This document shows positions 1 through 9,208 of a DNA stretch of 64,000 bases, piece by piece (position 1 is the stretch's first letter; every line of letters begins with the position of its first letter). The stretch is from CAZELM01 sp964512995 (GTDB lineage Bacteria > CSSED10-310), in contig CAZELM010000008.1 in assembly GCA_964512995.1 (NCBI GenBank), positions 62,001 to 126,000 of the forward strand, read 5' to 3'. The notes below the pieces were generated by a model. That model had not been told where the DNA came from, searched no databases, and saw only the letters and a list, made by a program, of their open reading frames with translations. The translations under genes and the position numbers were made by a program.

Positions 1-26
1 AGATTCGGGAGACCATCACGCGCACG

Positions 27-590
27 TTGTTTCGATTCAGCTGTATCGTCTTCTTTCTTTCCCCTTTTGACATTCGTCCCGCGTCTGCCCAGGAGGTGTT
101 TCTCTGCGTCTGGCGCAACCCGGAGCGAACCATGACCCGCATCTTCCCGGACGCCAAAGATTACAGAACAGTCACTCTGGACATTTCCAGGGAGGATCTG
201 CAGGCAGTCGAATCCGCCATCGGGTTCCCCTTGCTGCCCGGCCAGAGGGAGCAGTTCCAGTATTTCGAGATGACTGGGAAAACCGGTGCCATCATCGGGT
301 ATATCATCGCGGGTTCCCAGAAGGGCGAATACGGTGCTATCGAGTTCGTTTTTGGGATGGACGCAGCCTTCACGGTGAACGGGATCTATATCCAGCGGTC
401 CCGGGAACGCGACCGCAGTTTCAAGGAGCAGCCCTTCCTGGACAGTTTTCTCGGGTTGAAACCGCAGGACACCAGACAGATCGGAGCTAGGTTTACGGGG
501 TCGCCGTCACTGGGGACGACAGCGGTGATCCAAGGAGTCGTGAAGGAACTGGCCGTCTTCGACAGGCTCGTGCTGAAGAACAGGCCGTGA
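27..590 (+). CDS. Secreted FMN-binding-like protein (start uncertain, may begin before the window)
   Basis: The protein is about 187 residues. It starts with a hydrophobic stretch ending in a likely signal-peptidase site (PASAQ, near residue 22). The rest resembles the FMN_bind/RnfG-type fold: a GKTGAIIGYIIAG strand pair, a DRSFKEQPFLDSFLG stretch, and a C-terminal GTTAVIQGVVKELAVFD segment that resembles the SGAT-x-S-x-x-V motif where such proteins attach FMN covalently. The usual S-G-A-T is degenerate (P-S-L-G-T-T), so flavin attachment is uncertain. Position 27 is a TTG codon with no clear ribosome-binding site, and the frame is open back to position 3, so the true start may lie left of the window. 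If the family call is right, it would act outside the cytoplasmic membrane in electron transfer. No operon partner is visible. Confidence 0.5.
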   Translation: MFRFSCIVFFLSPFDIRPASAQEVFLCVWRNPERTMTRIFPDAKDYRTVTLDISREDLQAVESAIGFPLLPGQREQFQYFEMTGKTGAIIGYIIAGSQKGEYGAIEFVFGMDAAFTVNGIYIQRSRERDRSFKEQPFLDSFLGLKPQDTRQIGARFTGSPSLGTTAVIQGVVKELAVFDRLVLKNRP

Positions 591-1094
591 TTCTGTGCCG
601 GATGGGAAATGAAACGTGTCTGTATAGAGGCGTCACGGTGGAAGCTGGTTGAATGTCGATAGCATGAATGTCGAATTTTAAATTTCGAAGGAATGGCAAT
701 CTTACCATTCGACATTCACAAATCGTAATTGTTCACCACCCTGAAACTTCCAGTATTGTATCATGAATCTCGTATGGATGAATTGTAGAATTTCGAATGC
801 CGATCGGCAAATGATGAAGTTTTTTGGCTGGAATACCTCCCTTCGACATTCACAAATCAGCGCTGGACATTCGACATTCGATCCAGCGCCTGTCCGGGTG
901 AAGGGTTACGATTTTGGAATGGAATGATCTTTGTCCGTCAATCCATGATGGTAATCGTTCAGTGTTAAAAATTCCCCTCAAAACAGAAGGGGGCACTCAG
1001 AATCAGTGGCAGAAAAGCGATAGGCCCACGCGAAGCGTTTATCCTGCGTGATAGGGTGAGTAATCTGTATTCTCTGATCCAGATGAAGCTCTAT
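591..1094. repeat. Gene-free stretch with GAATGTCGAA / TTCGACATTC repeats
   Basis: I see no gene here. The stretch holds several copies of a short motif. GAATGTCGAA at 666-675 is the exact inverse of TTCGACATTC at 708-717, so the pair could form a stem. TTCGACATTCACAAATC occurs at 708-724 and again at 842-858, and a further GACATTCGACATTCGATCC variant lies near 866-884. These look like a small interspersed repeat family. Confidence 0.55.
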
Positions 1095-1127
1095 AAAAAA
1101 CCTCCTGTCCAGGAAGAACAGGAGGCT
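1095..1127 (-). terminator. Rho-independent terminator of the PKD-domain gene
   Basis: Read on the minus strand, the arms CCTCCTGT and ACAGGAGG enclose a short loop and are followed by a run of six T. It lies about 25 bases past the stop codon of the minus-strand gene ending at 1151. Confidence 0.85.
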
Positions 1128-1150
1128 AGAAGGCTTAGGTCTAAAAACAG

Positions 1151-4100
1151 TTATCTGGTACGTTGACGTCGATAGTGGATGATGGCTCCGAAGGTCATGA
1201 GCAAAGCGATGATTCCAATGTGTCCCATAGCTGGAACCGCAGCTAACACTTCTACCGTTGTGTAAGCATTATCGTCCCATTTTATCCCGTCATTGAACAC
1301 ACCATCATCCCATACTTTAAGACCAATCCGGTAGTAACCTGGAGTAGTGAATGTGTGAGAAATCTGGGCAACTTCAGGGCCTCCCCGGACCGTATCAAAA
1401 TTCCAGGGTTGTCCATCCAGATCCCACCAGTATTCGGTGACATAATCGCCGGGGTCAATATCAAAAGAACTGCTTCCATCGATCAATAATGGGCTTTTAG
1501 CGCTGATAACATAGGGACCGTCGATCATGGCAACGGGGGCGTGTGGGGGTGGGACCATGTGAACCGTGCAGGTGGCAGTGGCTGTTTGAGGTGGAACATC
1601 ATCATCGATTACACGGAGGGCGATCGTGAAATCACCGAATTCATCCCAGGTGTAGCAACAATTCAGACCGGAGCAGTCATCAAATTGACCATCGTTATCC
1701 ATATCCCAGTCATAGGATGCAATGTTCATTTCCGGATTCAGATGGTAGGATTCGGATCCATTGAAACACAGTTCCATATCGGGTGCCCACCAGAGTTCAT
1801 TGACCGGGCCGCCATTTGCCGAAATGACAGCGACAGGCGGGGGTGTAAACAAGGATTCAGTCAGCGTGATGACCATCCATGCAGTGGTCATCTGGACATT
1901 GACCCATGAATAATCCCACCATCCATCGGCTGACTGCCAGTTCACGATCTTTCGTTTTAATCCATCAACCGGATCGTTATACCAATCTTTACCCGTTGCA
2001 GTGAATGTCACAACCGGGCTTGGTTGAGCGACGCGCATCGCCTTGGCCAGAGCATAGCAGGCGTATCCATCAAACGCGCTGGTGAAGGACGCCCAGTTGT
2101 AGGCGAAATAGTTTTCGGATCCGATCCACTTGGGATGAGCAGTGGTCAGGTCATCAAACGCCATTTGCACTAATCCAGATGCGGTCCGGGCATAGTTGAT
2201 TCCATCCCCTCCTGCATATGAAAATCCACCATAGGTACCATAATCCATATAGCTGTAATTCAGCCAGACGATGTTTTCGGTCTTGACAAAAGCAGGAACT
2301 GTCAGGCTGAAATAGTCTTCACCCGCCAGCATCCCGATAGCACCCCACTGACAGGCCGAATTATCGGGACCCGTATTCCATGCATATCGCCATCCACCAT
2401 TGTTCGGGGCATAGTCATATTGACCCCATGCATACATATCCGACATGTCCACAACAATATCCCGATATGTTCTGCCGATGACACCCGATCCACCGGTCTG
2501 GACGATCGCATCCGGTGTTCCGGTAGCACAGATTGCATCCATGACAGCTCCCCCTTGATAAGGCGGATAAACACCATCATTGACTTGAATCCCAAGCCCA
2601 TTCCCATTCGTGTCGGGATTTCCAGCAGGCTGGGTTCCAATGGATGCCGCACTGACGCGAGCGAACAAATGCCTTAATCCACGCATGACGGTTTCAGTAT
2701 ACGGGTCATCCATCATACTTCCATGCTCAAAATGCCCATGGATCATGAAGGCCTGACATGCTGATGCCGTTGGAGATGCATATGCGCCATAACTGGCATT
2801 GTACCAATAGCCATTGTCCACACCGGTTCGAGTCTGAGATTTGTGCAGATACCACAGTCCCTCGTCTATTGCGATATTCGTTTCTACATCCAGTGTCTTG
2901 GCACGTACGATCATATCATATGTGTCCGTGGATGTATTCATCAAGGCGTCCGTGATTGTCAATGTGGCCGTCAGAAGCTGACCGTCATCGACATTGATAT
3001 ACTGGTGAGTCGCTTCAATGGTATACTTGTTAGAGACCGTGAATGGTCCAAATGTTGTTCCATCGCCGAAATCCCAGGAATATGTCAGTGGTGTGTTGAT
3101 ACCTTTGGCGACACCTTTCAGCCGGACGGTGTTGGTCTGGGTTCCATTTGTGACATTCTGGAACCAGATCTGGTGATAGGCCGATGGGCCGGATTCCTGA
3201 ACGCGCCAGGGAACACATATCGCCAACGGCTCGGTTTTCAACACAACAAATGTTGAATCAGTATCTGTCTGCCCCTCGCCATCCGTAACCGTCAATTCCA
3301 CATTGTATACAACCTGCTCCTTTTGCTTCGTTGCGATTCTGACCGCATCGATCGCTCCAGAGATTCGGTTGTCACAGTACAGACGAATTCGATCGGATTC
3401 GATATGTCGGATCGTTTTCATGATATGGTATTCATTCGTTGCGAGTGACTCACCATTTTGCCAGATGGTGATTGCTTTGCCGGCACGATCGAATGCATCG
3501 ACACGCACGATAAAGCCAGAAGTCATATCGCCGTGGACAAGGAGTGTATCGATTTCGATCGGATGTAGATACGTGACTTCAAGCCATTGCTCGCTTGTAG
3601 CCAGCTTATCAGGCTGCCATGAACCGTCACCGGGATTTCCAATGGCCTGCAGCGCATTCCCCTGGTATTGCTCGCTGCTGGCTACAGCGCTTTGGGCATA
3701 TCCAAACAGGAAAGTCGGAGCAGACGTGTAAACTTTCACCGGATTACTTCCTGTTCCGGTCGTTCCGTCACCAAAATTCCACTGATATGAAACGATGCCT
3801 AAATCATCCGTGGAATCCTCACCATGGAAGATAATCGGCGTATCCAAGGCAGATGAATACGATCCCCCCGCGTGTGCCTGAGGTGGAACGGATCGGCCGT
3901 TTTCAGATTTTGGAATGGGCAGTGCCGGCACATCGCCAACCAGTTCATCTTCCTCCTCTGATTTTTTGCCGATCGATGTCCATTCCTTGACCAATGCCTT
4001 TTCCTCTTCCGATAAGCTCGTTTCATCCAGGACAGACCAATGCCGCGATGGATTCAACAAACCGGCCGCTTCAACATCAGACAGAATTGCCTCATCTGTC

Positions 4101-4198
4101 ATTGTCTCGAACTCAGCCTTTGCTTCAAGCATAAAATACCCGCTGAGACTGAACAAGACAGCAAAATAGATCATTTTCCGAATAATATGATGACTCAT
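1151..4198 (-). CDS. Large secreted PKD/discoidin/alpha-toroid protein with C-terminal membrane anchor
   Basis: The protein is 1015 residues. It opens with an N-terminal signal peptide (KMIYFAVLFSLSGYFMLEAKA). A first PKD module follows (YQWNFGDGTTGTG, about residues 108-155). An F5/8-type C (discoidin-like) segment comes next, at about 160-290, and then further PKD modules (YSWDFGDGTTFG near 373). The central part, about 440-760, has helical repeats rich in Trp, Tyr and Gly, as in alpha/alpha-toroid (prenyltransferase/terpene-cyclase-like) domains. Two more PKD-like modules follow (SYDWDMDNDG, YWWDLDG). The C-terminus is VPAMGHIGIIALL, a hydrophobic helix and RRQRTR, a sorting-signal layout resembling IPTL/PEP-CTERM proteins. 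The start is preceded by AGAAGGGGGA. The function is unknown; cell-surface display and polysaccharide or protein binding are inferred. Confidence 0.75.
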   Translation of the reverse strand: MSHHIIRKMIYFAVLFSLSGYFMLEAKAEFETMTDEAILSDVEAAGLLNPSRHWSVLDETSLSEEEKALVKEWTSIGKKSEEEDELVGDVPALPIPKSENGRSVPPQAHAGGSYSSALDTPIIFHGEDSTDDLGIVSYQWNFGDGTTGTGSNPVKVYTSAPTFLFGYAQSAVASSEQYQGNALQAIGNPGDGSWQPDKLATSEQWLEVTYLHPIEIDTLLVHGDMTSGFIVRVDAFDRAGKAITIWQNGESLATNEYHIMKTIRHIESDRIRLYCDNRISGAIDAVRIATKQKEQVVYNVELTVTDGEGQTDTDSTFVVLKTEPLAICVPWRVQESGPSAYHQIWFQNVTNGTQTNTVRLKGVAKGINTPLTYSWDFGDGTTFGPFTVSNKYTIEATHQYINVDDGQLLTATLTITDALMNTSTDTYDMIVRAKTLDVETNIAIDEGLWYLHKSQTRTGVDNGYWYNASYGAYASPTASACQAFMIHGHFEHGSMMDDPYTETVMRGLRHLFARVSAASIGTQPAGNPDTNGNGLGIQVNDGVYPPYQGGAVMDAICATGTPDAIVQTGGSGVIGRTYRDIVVDMSDMYAWGQYDYAPNNGGWRYAWNTGPDNSACQWGAIGMLAGEDYFSLTVPAFVKTENIVWLNYSYMDYGTYGGFSYAGGDGINYARTASGLVQMAFDDLTTAHPKWIGSENYFAYNWASFTSAFDGYACYALAKAMRVAQPSPVVTFTATGKDWYNDPVDGLKRKIVNWQSADGWWDYSWVNVQMTTAWMVITLTESLFTPPPVAVISANGGPVNELWWAPDMELCFNGSESYHLNPEMNIASYDWDMDNDGQFDDCSGLNCCYTWDEFGDFTIALRVIDDDVPPQTATATCTVHMVPPPHAPVAMIDGPYVISAKSPLLIDGSSSFDIDPGDYVTEYWWDLDGQPWNFDTVRGGPEVAQISHTFTTPGYYRIGLKVWDDGVFNDGIKWDDNAYTTVEVLAAVPAMGHIGIIALLMTFGAIIHYRRQRTR

Positions 4199-4340
4199 TC
4201 AATGATCCCCCTTCTGAAAATCTTGATTATTGGATTGTGGGGGTACTTTTTTTTATGAGATACTCTCATAAATAACCCAATGTACCCACAGTTTCAAGTA
4301 TACAACTACTTCATAAGCAAAGCAATTATATCAAAATTAA

Positions 4341-4366
4341 CCTCCATCATCCGCTCTGGAGGCTTT
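4341..4366 (-). terminator. Probable terminator of the FG-GAP gene
   Basis: On the minus strand CCTCCA and TGGAGG arms are followed by TTAATTTTG, a weak T tract. It is about 145 bases past the stop at 4511. The rest of the 312-base gap from 4199 to 4510 is AT-rich and presumably carries the promoter of the PKD-domain gene; I see no gene in it. Confidence 0.5.
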
Positions 4367-4510
4367 ATACAAATTCAGCGGTGCATGGCCGGAATGGTCC
4401 TGACAATGTCGAAAACCATTCAAATAACACCAGTGTTAATGTAATAATTGTAGAATTTATTCGTTTTGAACGTCTGAATGGAAGATATGATGGATACTCG
4501 ATTCCCATCT

Positions 4511-5827
4511 TCAGTGCCTTTTATTTTTTCGCCGTGATGCAATCAGCATCGGAACACTCAGTCCCGCCAATAAAAGCCCCATTCCAATAAGATCCATTGC
4601 CGGCAATGGGACAAGAAATTCATCTTCCGAGTAGATGTATGCGGCACCTGCACCCGGAGCGACCTGGTTATCACCCCATGCACCAATACATGCATTTGAT
4701 CCATCTATATCTACGGCATTCCCAAAGAATCCGGATTCATTGCCATCGAATGGAAGGATCTTTCGCCCCGCCAGCCAGGATGTCCCAGAAAAGGAGTATA
4801 AGTAAGCGGCACCTGCGTCAGCAATGGGGTCGTTATCAACAAAGTTTGCTCCAACGATCGCATACGATTCGGAGATGGCAACAGCACGCCCAAACCAGTC
4901 ATTAACAGCTCCATCGGGAGCGGTCAGTTTCTGGGATTGAATCCAGGATAATCCATTATAAAAGAAAAGATAAGCTGAACCGGAATTATTCCCTGCATTG
5001 TCATCTCCATTTGCGCCAATCAGTGCATAGAACGCATTGATTGAAACCGAACATCCAAATCGATCACCACTGGCTCCGTCATTGGGGAGGAGTTTCAGAA
5101 CGAGTGACCAGGAGGCACCATCAAAGTGATATAGATAGGCAGATCCAGAATCGACTCCAGCATCATCATTCCGGTCCGCTCCGATGACCGCATTGTCCCC
5201 ATCAATCGCTACAGAGACACCAAATCGATCGGAAGTTGCTGCATCGTTTGCGGTTACTTTCAGTAACTGGGTCCAGGTGCCTTCCACTTTTTGAAAAAAA
5301 TAGGCGGAACCGGAATCAGTGCCGTTATCATCATTCGAGTCCGCTCCGATGATAATCCGGTCACCCGAAATGGCAACCGCATATCCGAACCGGTCGCCCT
5401 CTGCCATATCATCAGCCATTAATCTGGCTTCCTCAATCCAGTTCGTCCCATTCCAGTGATATACATATGCCACACCGACATTTTCGATCTCACCGCTGTC
5501 AGCACTCCATGCACCAACGACAATATGGACATCGTCCGCATCAAGCGAATCTCCGAATTTATCCCCTGCCATTCCATCCGAGGCGACCAGCTTTCTGTCA
5601 AACTCCCACTGTCCACCATTCCGATTATACAAATATACGGCACCCGAGTCGGCACCATTATCATCATCCGATGGGGATCCAATAACCACTAAATCTCCGG
5701 ATATCGATACCGAATCACCGAACTTGTCACCGGCAGATCCGTCATCAGGAATTAACTTCGTACTCATTGCTGAAACCGCGTGAATCAGACCAAACACCAT
5801 AAACAGCACAATAAATGTTTTTTTCAT
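4511..5827 (-). CDS. Secreted FG-GAP (integrin-like beta-propeller) repeat protein with C-terminal anchor
   Basis: The protein is 438 residues. A signal peptide (MKKTFIVLFMVFGLIHAVSA) is followed by about seven repeats of roughly 50 residues. Each repeat carries a D-x-F-G-x-S/A-V-x-I-S/D-G-D core, an ADSGA/GTDSGSAY-type segment with Asp/Asn-rich calcium-loop-like residues, and an aromatic YLY/YFF strand. This is the FG-GAP beta-propeller blade pattern. The C-terminus is VPLPAMDLIGMGLLL, a transmembrane helix and SRRKNKRH. It shares the PAM-x-x-I-G anchor pattern with the upstream PKD-domain protein. A strong ribosome-binding site (AAGGAG, five-base spacing) fixes the start. The role is probably surface binding or structure, with no enzyme motif seen. 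It is transcribed in the same direction as the PKD gene but with a terminator-like hairpin between. Confidence 0.85.
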   Translation of the reverse strand: MKKTFIVLFMVFGLIHAVSAMSTKLIPDDGSAGDKFGDSVSISGDLVVIGSPSDDDNGADSGAVYLYNRNGGQWEFDRKLVASDGMAGDKFGDSLDADDVHIVVGAWSADSGEIENVGVAYVYHWNGTNWIEEARLMADDMAEGDRFGYAVAISGDRIIIGADSNDDNGTDSGSAYFFQKVEGTWTQLLKVTANDAATSDRFGVSVAIDGDNAVIGADRNDDAGVDSGSAYLYHFDGASWSLVLKLLPNDGASGDRFGCSVSINAFYALIGANGDDNAGNNSGSAYLFFYNGLSWIQSQKLTAPDGAVNDWFGRAVAISESYAIVGANFVDNDPIADAGAAYLYSFSGTSWLAGRKILPFDGNESGFFGNAVDIDGSNACIGAWGDNQVAPGAGAAYIYSEDEFLVPLPAMDLIGMGLLLAGLSVPMLIASRRKNKRH

Positions 5828-5958
5828 AGGATCTCCTTTTTGTTCTATATTTCTTCAAGACACCAACAACTGATCGAAACAACCCAAGTTCTGTCTCTTT
5901 ATTAACGAGATCTTAAATCAAGCTGCCGAGTCAACGGATGATGAATCGGTCTGCTTGT

Positions 5959-6705
5959 TTACTTTTTTTGAATTACGATCTTTACCTCTGTTCCAACCGG
6001 AGGGACCGTTCCTTCCCGGGCAAACCAGACTTCATCACTGGCACCTTCGGGATGTGATGTATTGATCAAGGCAATCGGATCCCGGTAGATGGCGATCAAT
6101 GATTTATCCAGTTGAGCCATAAATACACCGTCCATAATAATCGACCCGGTAAATACCCATGAAATGGAAACAGGCTCGCTGGGTTTATCTTTTTTCATAA
6201 TCCATTCTTCCATGCGCAGTTTTGTATTTTTCCCGTTCTGCGTCGACTCAATCCATAAGTCCACTGGAGATCCTGTCGGCACCTGTAAATCTCCCTGGGT
6301 TTTCAGATGTTCGACAGGCTCTTTAAATCCAATCAGCAGAAGGGCGATCTGAAGATTATAAGGCTGAATGGCGGTTCGGAGAAGGCTTTCGTGTAACTTG
6401 CCGGATTCGCCAACAAGAGCATATTCCAAAAGACCTTTATCCATATTGACTACAGCAGGAAACTCTACCGTGCTGTCCTTTTTCGAAAATCGAATCCCTT
6501 CGATCTCAAAAACGCCTGGGCTGATCTCCTTGATGGGCGGTTTTTCAAGATTGAGAGCCGGATCTGTTTTGGGAGTTTCCAAGGATGCGGCATCGGGGAT
6601 CATGGGGGATGGATTTGCCGGCTCCTGTGCCGATCCGGAAAAAGCAAAAGCACTTGCCAAGATAAGGATACCAATAACGCACACCATCCGGACTGTACTT
6701 CTCAC
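5959..6705 (-). CDS. Secreted YdjY-domain protein
   Basis: The protein is 248 residues with a signal peptide (VCVIGILILASAFAFSGSAQ) and a Pro-rich linker. From about residue 60 it matches the YdjY domain pattern: ISPGVFEIEGIRFSKKDSTV, then FPAVVNMDKGLLEYALV, then GKLHESLLRTAIQPYNLQIALLLIG. YdjY domains are recurrent in secreted proteins of planctomycetes and related lineages. Their function is not well defined; proximity to oxidoreductases has been noted in E. coli. The start is a GTG (GTG AGA AGT) placed seven bases after AAGGAG, and this is better supported than any ATG. It sits 131 bases upstream of the FG-GAP gene on the same strand, so co-transcription is possible. The upstream region is very AT-rich and likely holds the promoter. 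Confidence 0.8.
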   Translation of the reverse strand: MRSTVRMVCVIGILILASAFAFSGSAQEPANPSPMIPDAASLETPKTDPALNLEKPPIKEISPGVFEIEGIRFSKKDSTVEFPAVVNMDKGLLEYALVGESGKLHESLLRTAIQPYNLQIALLLIGFKEPVEHLKTQGDLQVPTGSPVDLWIESTQNGKNTKLRMEEWIMKKDKPSEPVSISWVFTGSIIMDGVFMAQLDKSLIAIYRDPIALINTSHPEGASDEVWFAREGTVPPVGTEVKIVIQKK

Positions 6706-6862
6706 GTATATTCTCCTTCGCCAATAGAGCTATAATAATAGCATTACATTATTATCTGAAACTCTTCTACATATTTAAAATATTCTTTTCACTCACTCGA
6801 TGCAAGGAAAATGTAATCGTTCAGCCGATGAGAATCTGCCAGAATCCCCTCTATCAAGAAGG

Positions 6863-6962
6863 GTGGCTCTGCGAAGCCACGGTCAGAATGGATCCGGCAT
6901 GGCTTCTCGGTGAGCGAAGCAGAGACGGGGTGTGTTCCGACATTCCGGATACACACCCCGTC
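6863..6962. repeat. Palindromic intergenic elements upstream of the YdjY gene
   Basis: Two stem-loops sit side by side: GTGGCT/AGCCAC at 6863-6880 and a 12-base perfect arm pair GACGGGGTGTGT/ACACACCCCGTC at 6924-6935 and 6951-6962. They resemble REP-type or mobile palindromic repeats. No T tract follows either arm, so they are not clear terminators. The remainder of 6706-7307 holds no gene that I can support. Confidence 0.6.
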
Positions 6963-7307
6963 ACGCAGAATCAACGCGTTCACCATGCATATCTGGTTTC
7001 AATAATGTGATTCTGCGTGCCTCCCCTCTTTGTAGAGGTGATTTTCCCTGTGAACGGTTACGGAAAAATAACTTCTGGCAAATAATATCATCGCCAATCA
7101 AGCGGCAATGGAGTTTTGATGAATCTTCCAAAGAGAAGTAACATAAGAGAAAATATGAAATAAAAACAGGATCCGATCAATGTGAAATATACCTTACCGT
7201 TTTCTGAATATATTTCATGCCAATTTAGCAGGATGGCTTTGATGAATGTTTCCGGATTGGTTCTTGTTGTTACGGATGTAATGGCGATGGCCTATGAAAT
7301 GAAGAGT

Positions 7308-7842
7308 GATGGTGTCCGGATGATATGTGATGGTCTCCGGATGATATGTGATGGTCTCCGGATGATGTGTGACGGTGTCCGGATGATATGTGACGGTCTC
7401 CGGATGATATGTGACGGTGTCCGGATGATATGTGATGGTCTCCGGATGATATGTGACGGTCTCCGGATGATGTGTGATGGTCTCCGGATGATATGTGATG
7501 GTGTCCGGATGATATGTGATGGTGTCCGGATGATATGTGACGGTCTCCGGATGATGTGTGACGGTGTCCGGATGATATGTGATGGTGTCCGGATGATGTG
7601 TGACGGTGTCCGGATGATGTGTGACGGTGTCCGGATGATATGTGACGGTCTCCGGATGATGTGTGATGGTGTCCGGATGATATGTGACGGTCTCCGGATG
7701 ATGTGTGATGGTGTCCGGATGATATGTGACGGTGTCCGGATGATATGTGACGGTGTCCGGATGATATGTGACGGTCTCCGGATGATGTGTGACGGTGTCC
7801 GGATGATATGTGATGGTGTCCGGATGATATGTGATGGTCTCA
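7308..7842. repeat. Minisatellite, about 25 copies of a 21-bp unit
   Basis: The unit is gatggtgtccggatgatat plus gt (21 bases). Copies vary only at three positions: T/C after ga, G/C in gtc/ctc, and A/G in atatgt/atgtgt. The length is a multiple of three and the unit lacks stops in one frame of each strand, so it produces long repeat ORFs (M-I/M-C-D-G-V/L-R on plus, R-T-P-S-H-I-I-R type on minus). No ribosome-binding site or domain supports translation. It is best treated as a tandem-repeat locus. Confidence 0.9.
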
Positions 7843-7937
7843 AGACCCGATTATGAAGTGATCTCTGGCGATGGATCTGATGTAGCTTGCCTATTATTAT
7901 CTTTTCAATCAGAATCGGGAAAGACAGGAGGATCGGT

Positions 7938-8172
7938 GTGAAGATTGGAGTGATCAGTTTTTATCTCGTATTCCTGATTTCAATCTCGGTAAGCAGTGCG
8001 ATTGATTGTATTCCGTATTATTATGGTGATATCCAGACCGTCATCGACTCCTGCTCAATCAGGAGATTCAGTCGTCGTCAGTGATGGAACGTATGTCGGG
8101 GAAGTGAACCGGGATCTGGAATTTGATAGAAAAGCGATTGTCTTCATGTCAGAAAACGGTCCGGAGCATTGA
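7938..8172 (+). pseudogene. Frameshifted remnant of a secreted parallel beta-helix protein
   Basis: A GTG at 7938 opens a signal peptide (KIGVISFYLVFLISISVSSA) followed by IDCIPYYYGDIQTVIDSC, then the frame ends at 8084. In the adjacent frame, from about 8064, the sequence continues GDSVVVSDGTYVGEVNRDLE and on to KAIVFMSENGPEH before a stop at about 8172. Together these match the N-terminal start of right-handed beta-helix/pectate-lyase-like surface proteins (IQ-x-x-I-D...G-D-x-V-x-V-x-D-G-T-Y-x-G-x-x-N-R-D). Both a frameshift and an early stop are needed to explain it, so I call it a decayed fragment. It sits just downstream of the minisatellite. Confidence 0.7.
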
Positions 8173-8371
8173 TTTTGTCCGAACTATTGTGACCTTGATT
8201 TATTGACGCAAACCCAACTCCTGATTCGTATCATTTAACATGATCTGGATCGTTCCCGCGGGTTCATCAGGCAATCATTTTTTCAATTCCCGTTTGAAGT
8301 TTGCGTGTTGTTGCAGTAAGTTAAGATGATTGAGGGAATTTGTCCGGGATGATTCTGAAAGGAGAAGTTTC

Positions 8372-9208
8372 ATGATCATTATTGAGCCTCATATCCATAT
8401 GTATTCCAGAACGACCGATGATTATCAATCCATGTACACAGCCGGTATCCGAGCCTGTGTAGAGCCCTCGTTCTGGCTTGGTTCCAACCGCAGGTATCCA
8501 GGGACATTTTTTGATTATTATAAATTGATCCTGGAATTTGAAACTGTGAGAGCCCGTCGATTCGGAATCGATCATTTCTGTGCCATTTCGCTGAATCCCA
8601 AAGAAGCGGAGGATGTCAAGCTGGCTGACGATGTCATTGATGGGATGGTGGAATATCTGGATCATCCCCGGTGTGTGGCGATCGGGGAAATCGGTTTCAA
8701 CAACAATACGAAAAATGAAGAACATGCCTTTGTCCGGCAGCTTGAAATAGCCAGACAGCGGAACATGGTAGTGGTTATTCATCTTCCGCACGTCGACAAA
8801 CTGACGGGTACAAAACGCACGGTCGAGATATTGAAATCAATGGATATGAATGTTGATCGGATACTCATCGATCATAATACTGAAGAAACGATGGCATTGA
8901 GCCGGGAATCGGGTTGTTTTTGTGGCATGACCGTCTATCCAATTTCCAAGCTCACTCCTGCTCGTGTTTCTGAGATCATCCGGCAGTTTGGTAGTGAGCG
9001 GATGATCGTGGATGGTTCTGCCGATTGGGGGATTTCGGATCCGCTCAGTCTGGTGAAGGTCGTGGATTATCTCCAACGGGATGGCCACTCCGAAGAATCA
9101 ATCCAGAATCTGGTCTTCAACAATGCGATGGCGCTGTACAGCGGTTCACCCAACTGGAAACCAGAGCTGAATCTTCAGCCGATCGACCCGAGGGAATTCC
9201 AGCGCTGA
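8372..9208 (+). CDS. eboB: EboB-like TatD-family metal-dependent hydrolase
   Basis: The protein is 278 residues with a TatD/amidohydrolase-like TIM barrel. It has the N-terminal metal-binding H-x-H (EPHIHMY), GEIGFN near residue 108, VIHLPHVD near 140 and DHNTEET near 169. Near 210 it has MIVDGSADWG, where a metal-binding Asp is expected. The start is fixed by AAGGAG seven bases before the ATG. It is the first gene of a tightly packed cluster in which UbiA-like, alkaline-phosphatase-like, dehydroquinate-synthase-like and TIM-barrel genes follow. That combination is the hallmark of the ebo cluster, in which EboB is the TatD-like member. Its substrate is unknown. The family call is firm; the ebo assignment rests on context. 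Confidence 0.85.
   Translation: MIIIEPHIHMYSRTTDDYQSMYTAGIRACVEPSFWLGSNRRYPGTFFDYYKLILEFETVRARRFGIDHFCAISLNPKEAEDVKLADDVIDGMVEYLDHPRCVAIGEIGFNNNTKNEEHAFVRQLEIARQRNMVVVIHLPHVDKLTGTKRTVEILKSMDMNVDRILIDHNTEETMALSRESGCFCGMTVYPISKLTPARVSEIIRQFGSERMIVDGSADWGISDPLSLVKVVDYLQRDGHSEESIQNLVFNNAMALYSGSPNWKPELNLQPIDPREFQR

Noticed and set aside
7308..7842. CRISPR array
   Set aside because: Units are contiguous and there are no unique spacers; no cas gene is nearby.
7182..7856. Long plus-strand open frame of M-I-C-D-G-V/L-R repeats, and the minus-strand counterpart 7292-7843
   Set aside because: Both arise from a 21-base tandem unit whose length is a multiple of three; no ribosome-binding site, domain or coding pattern supports translation.
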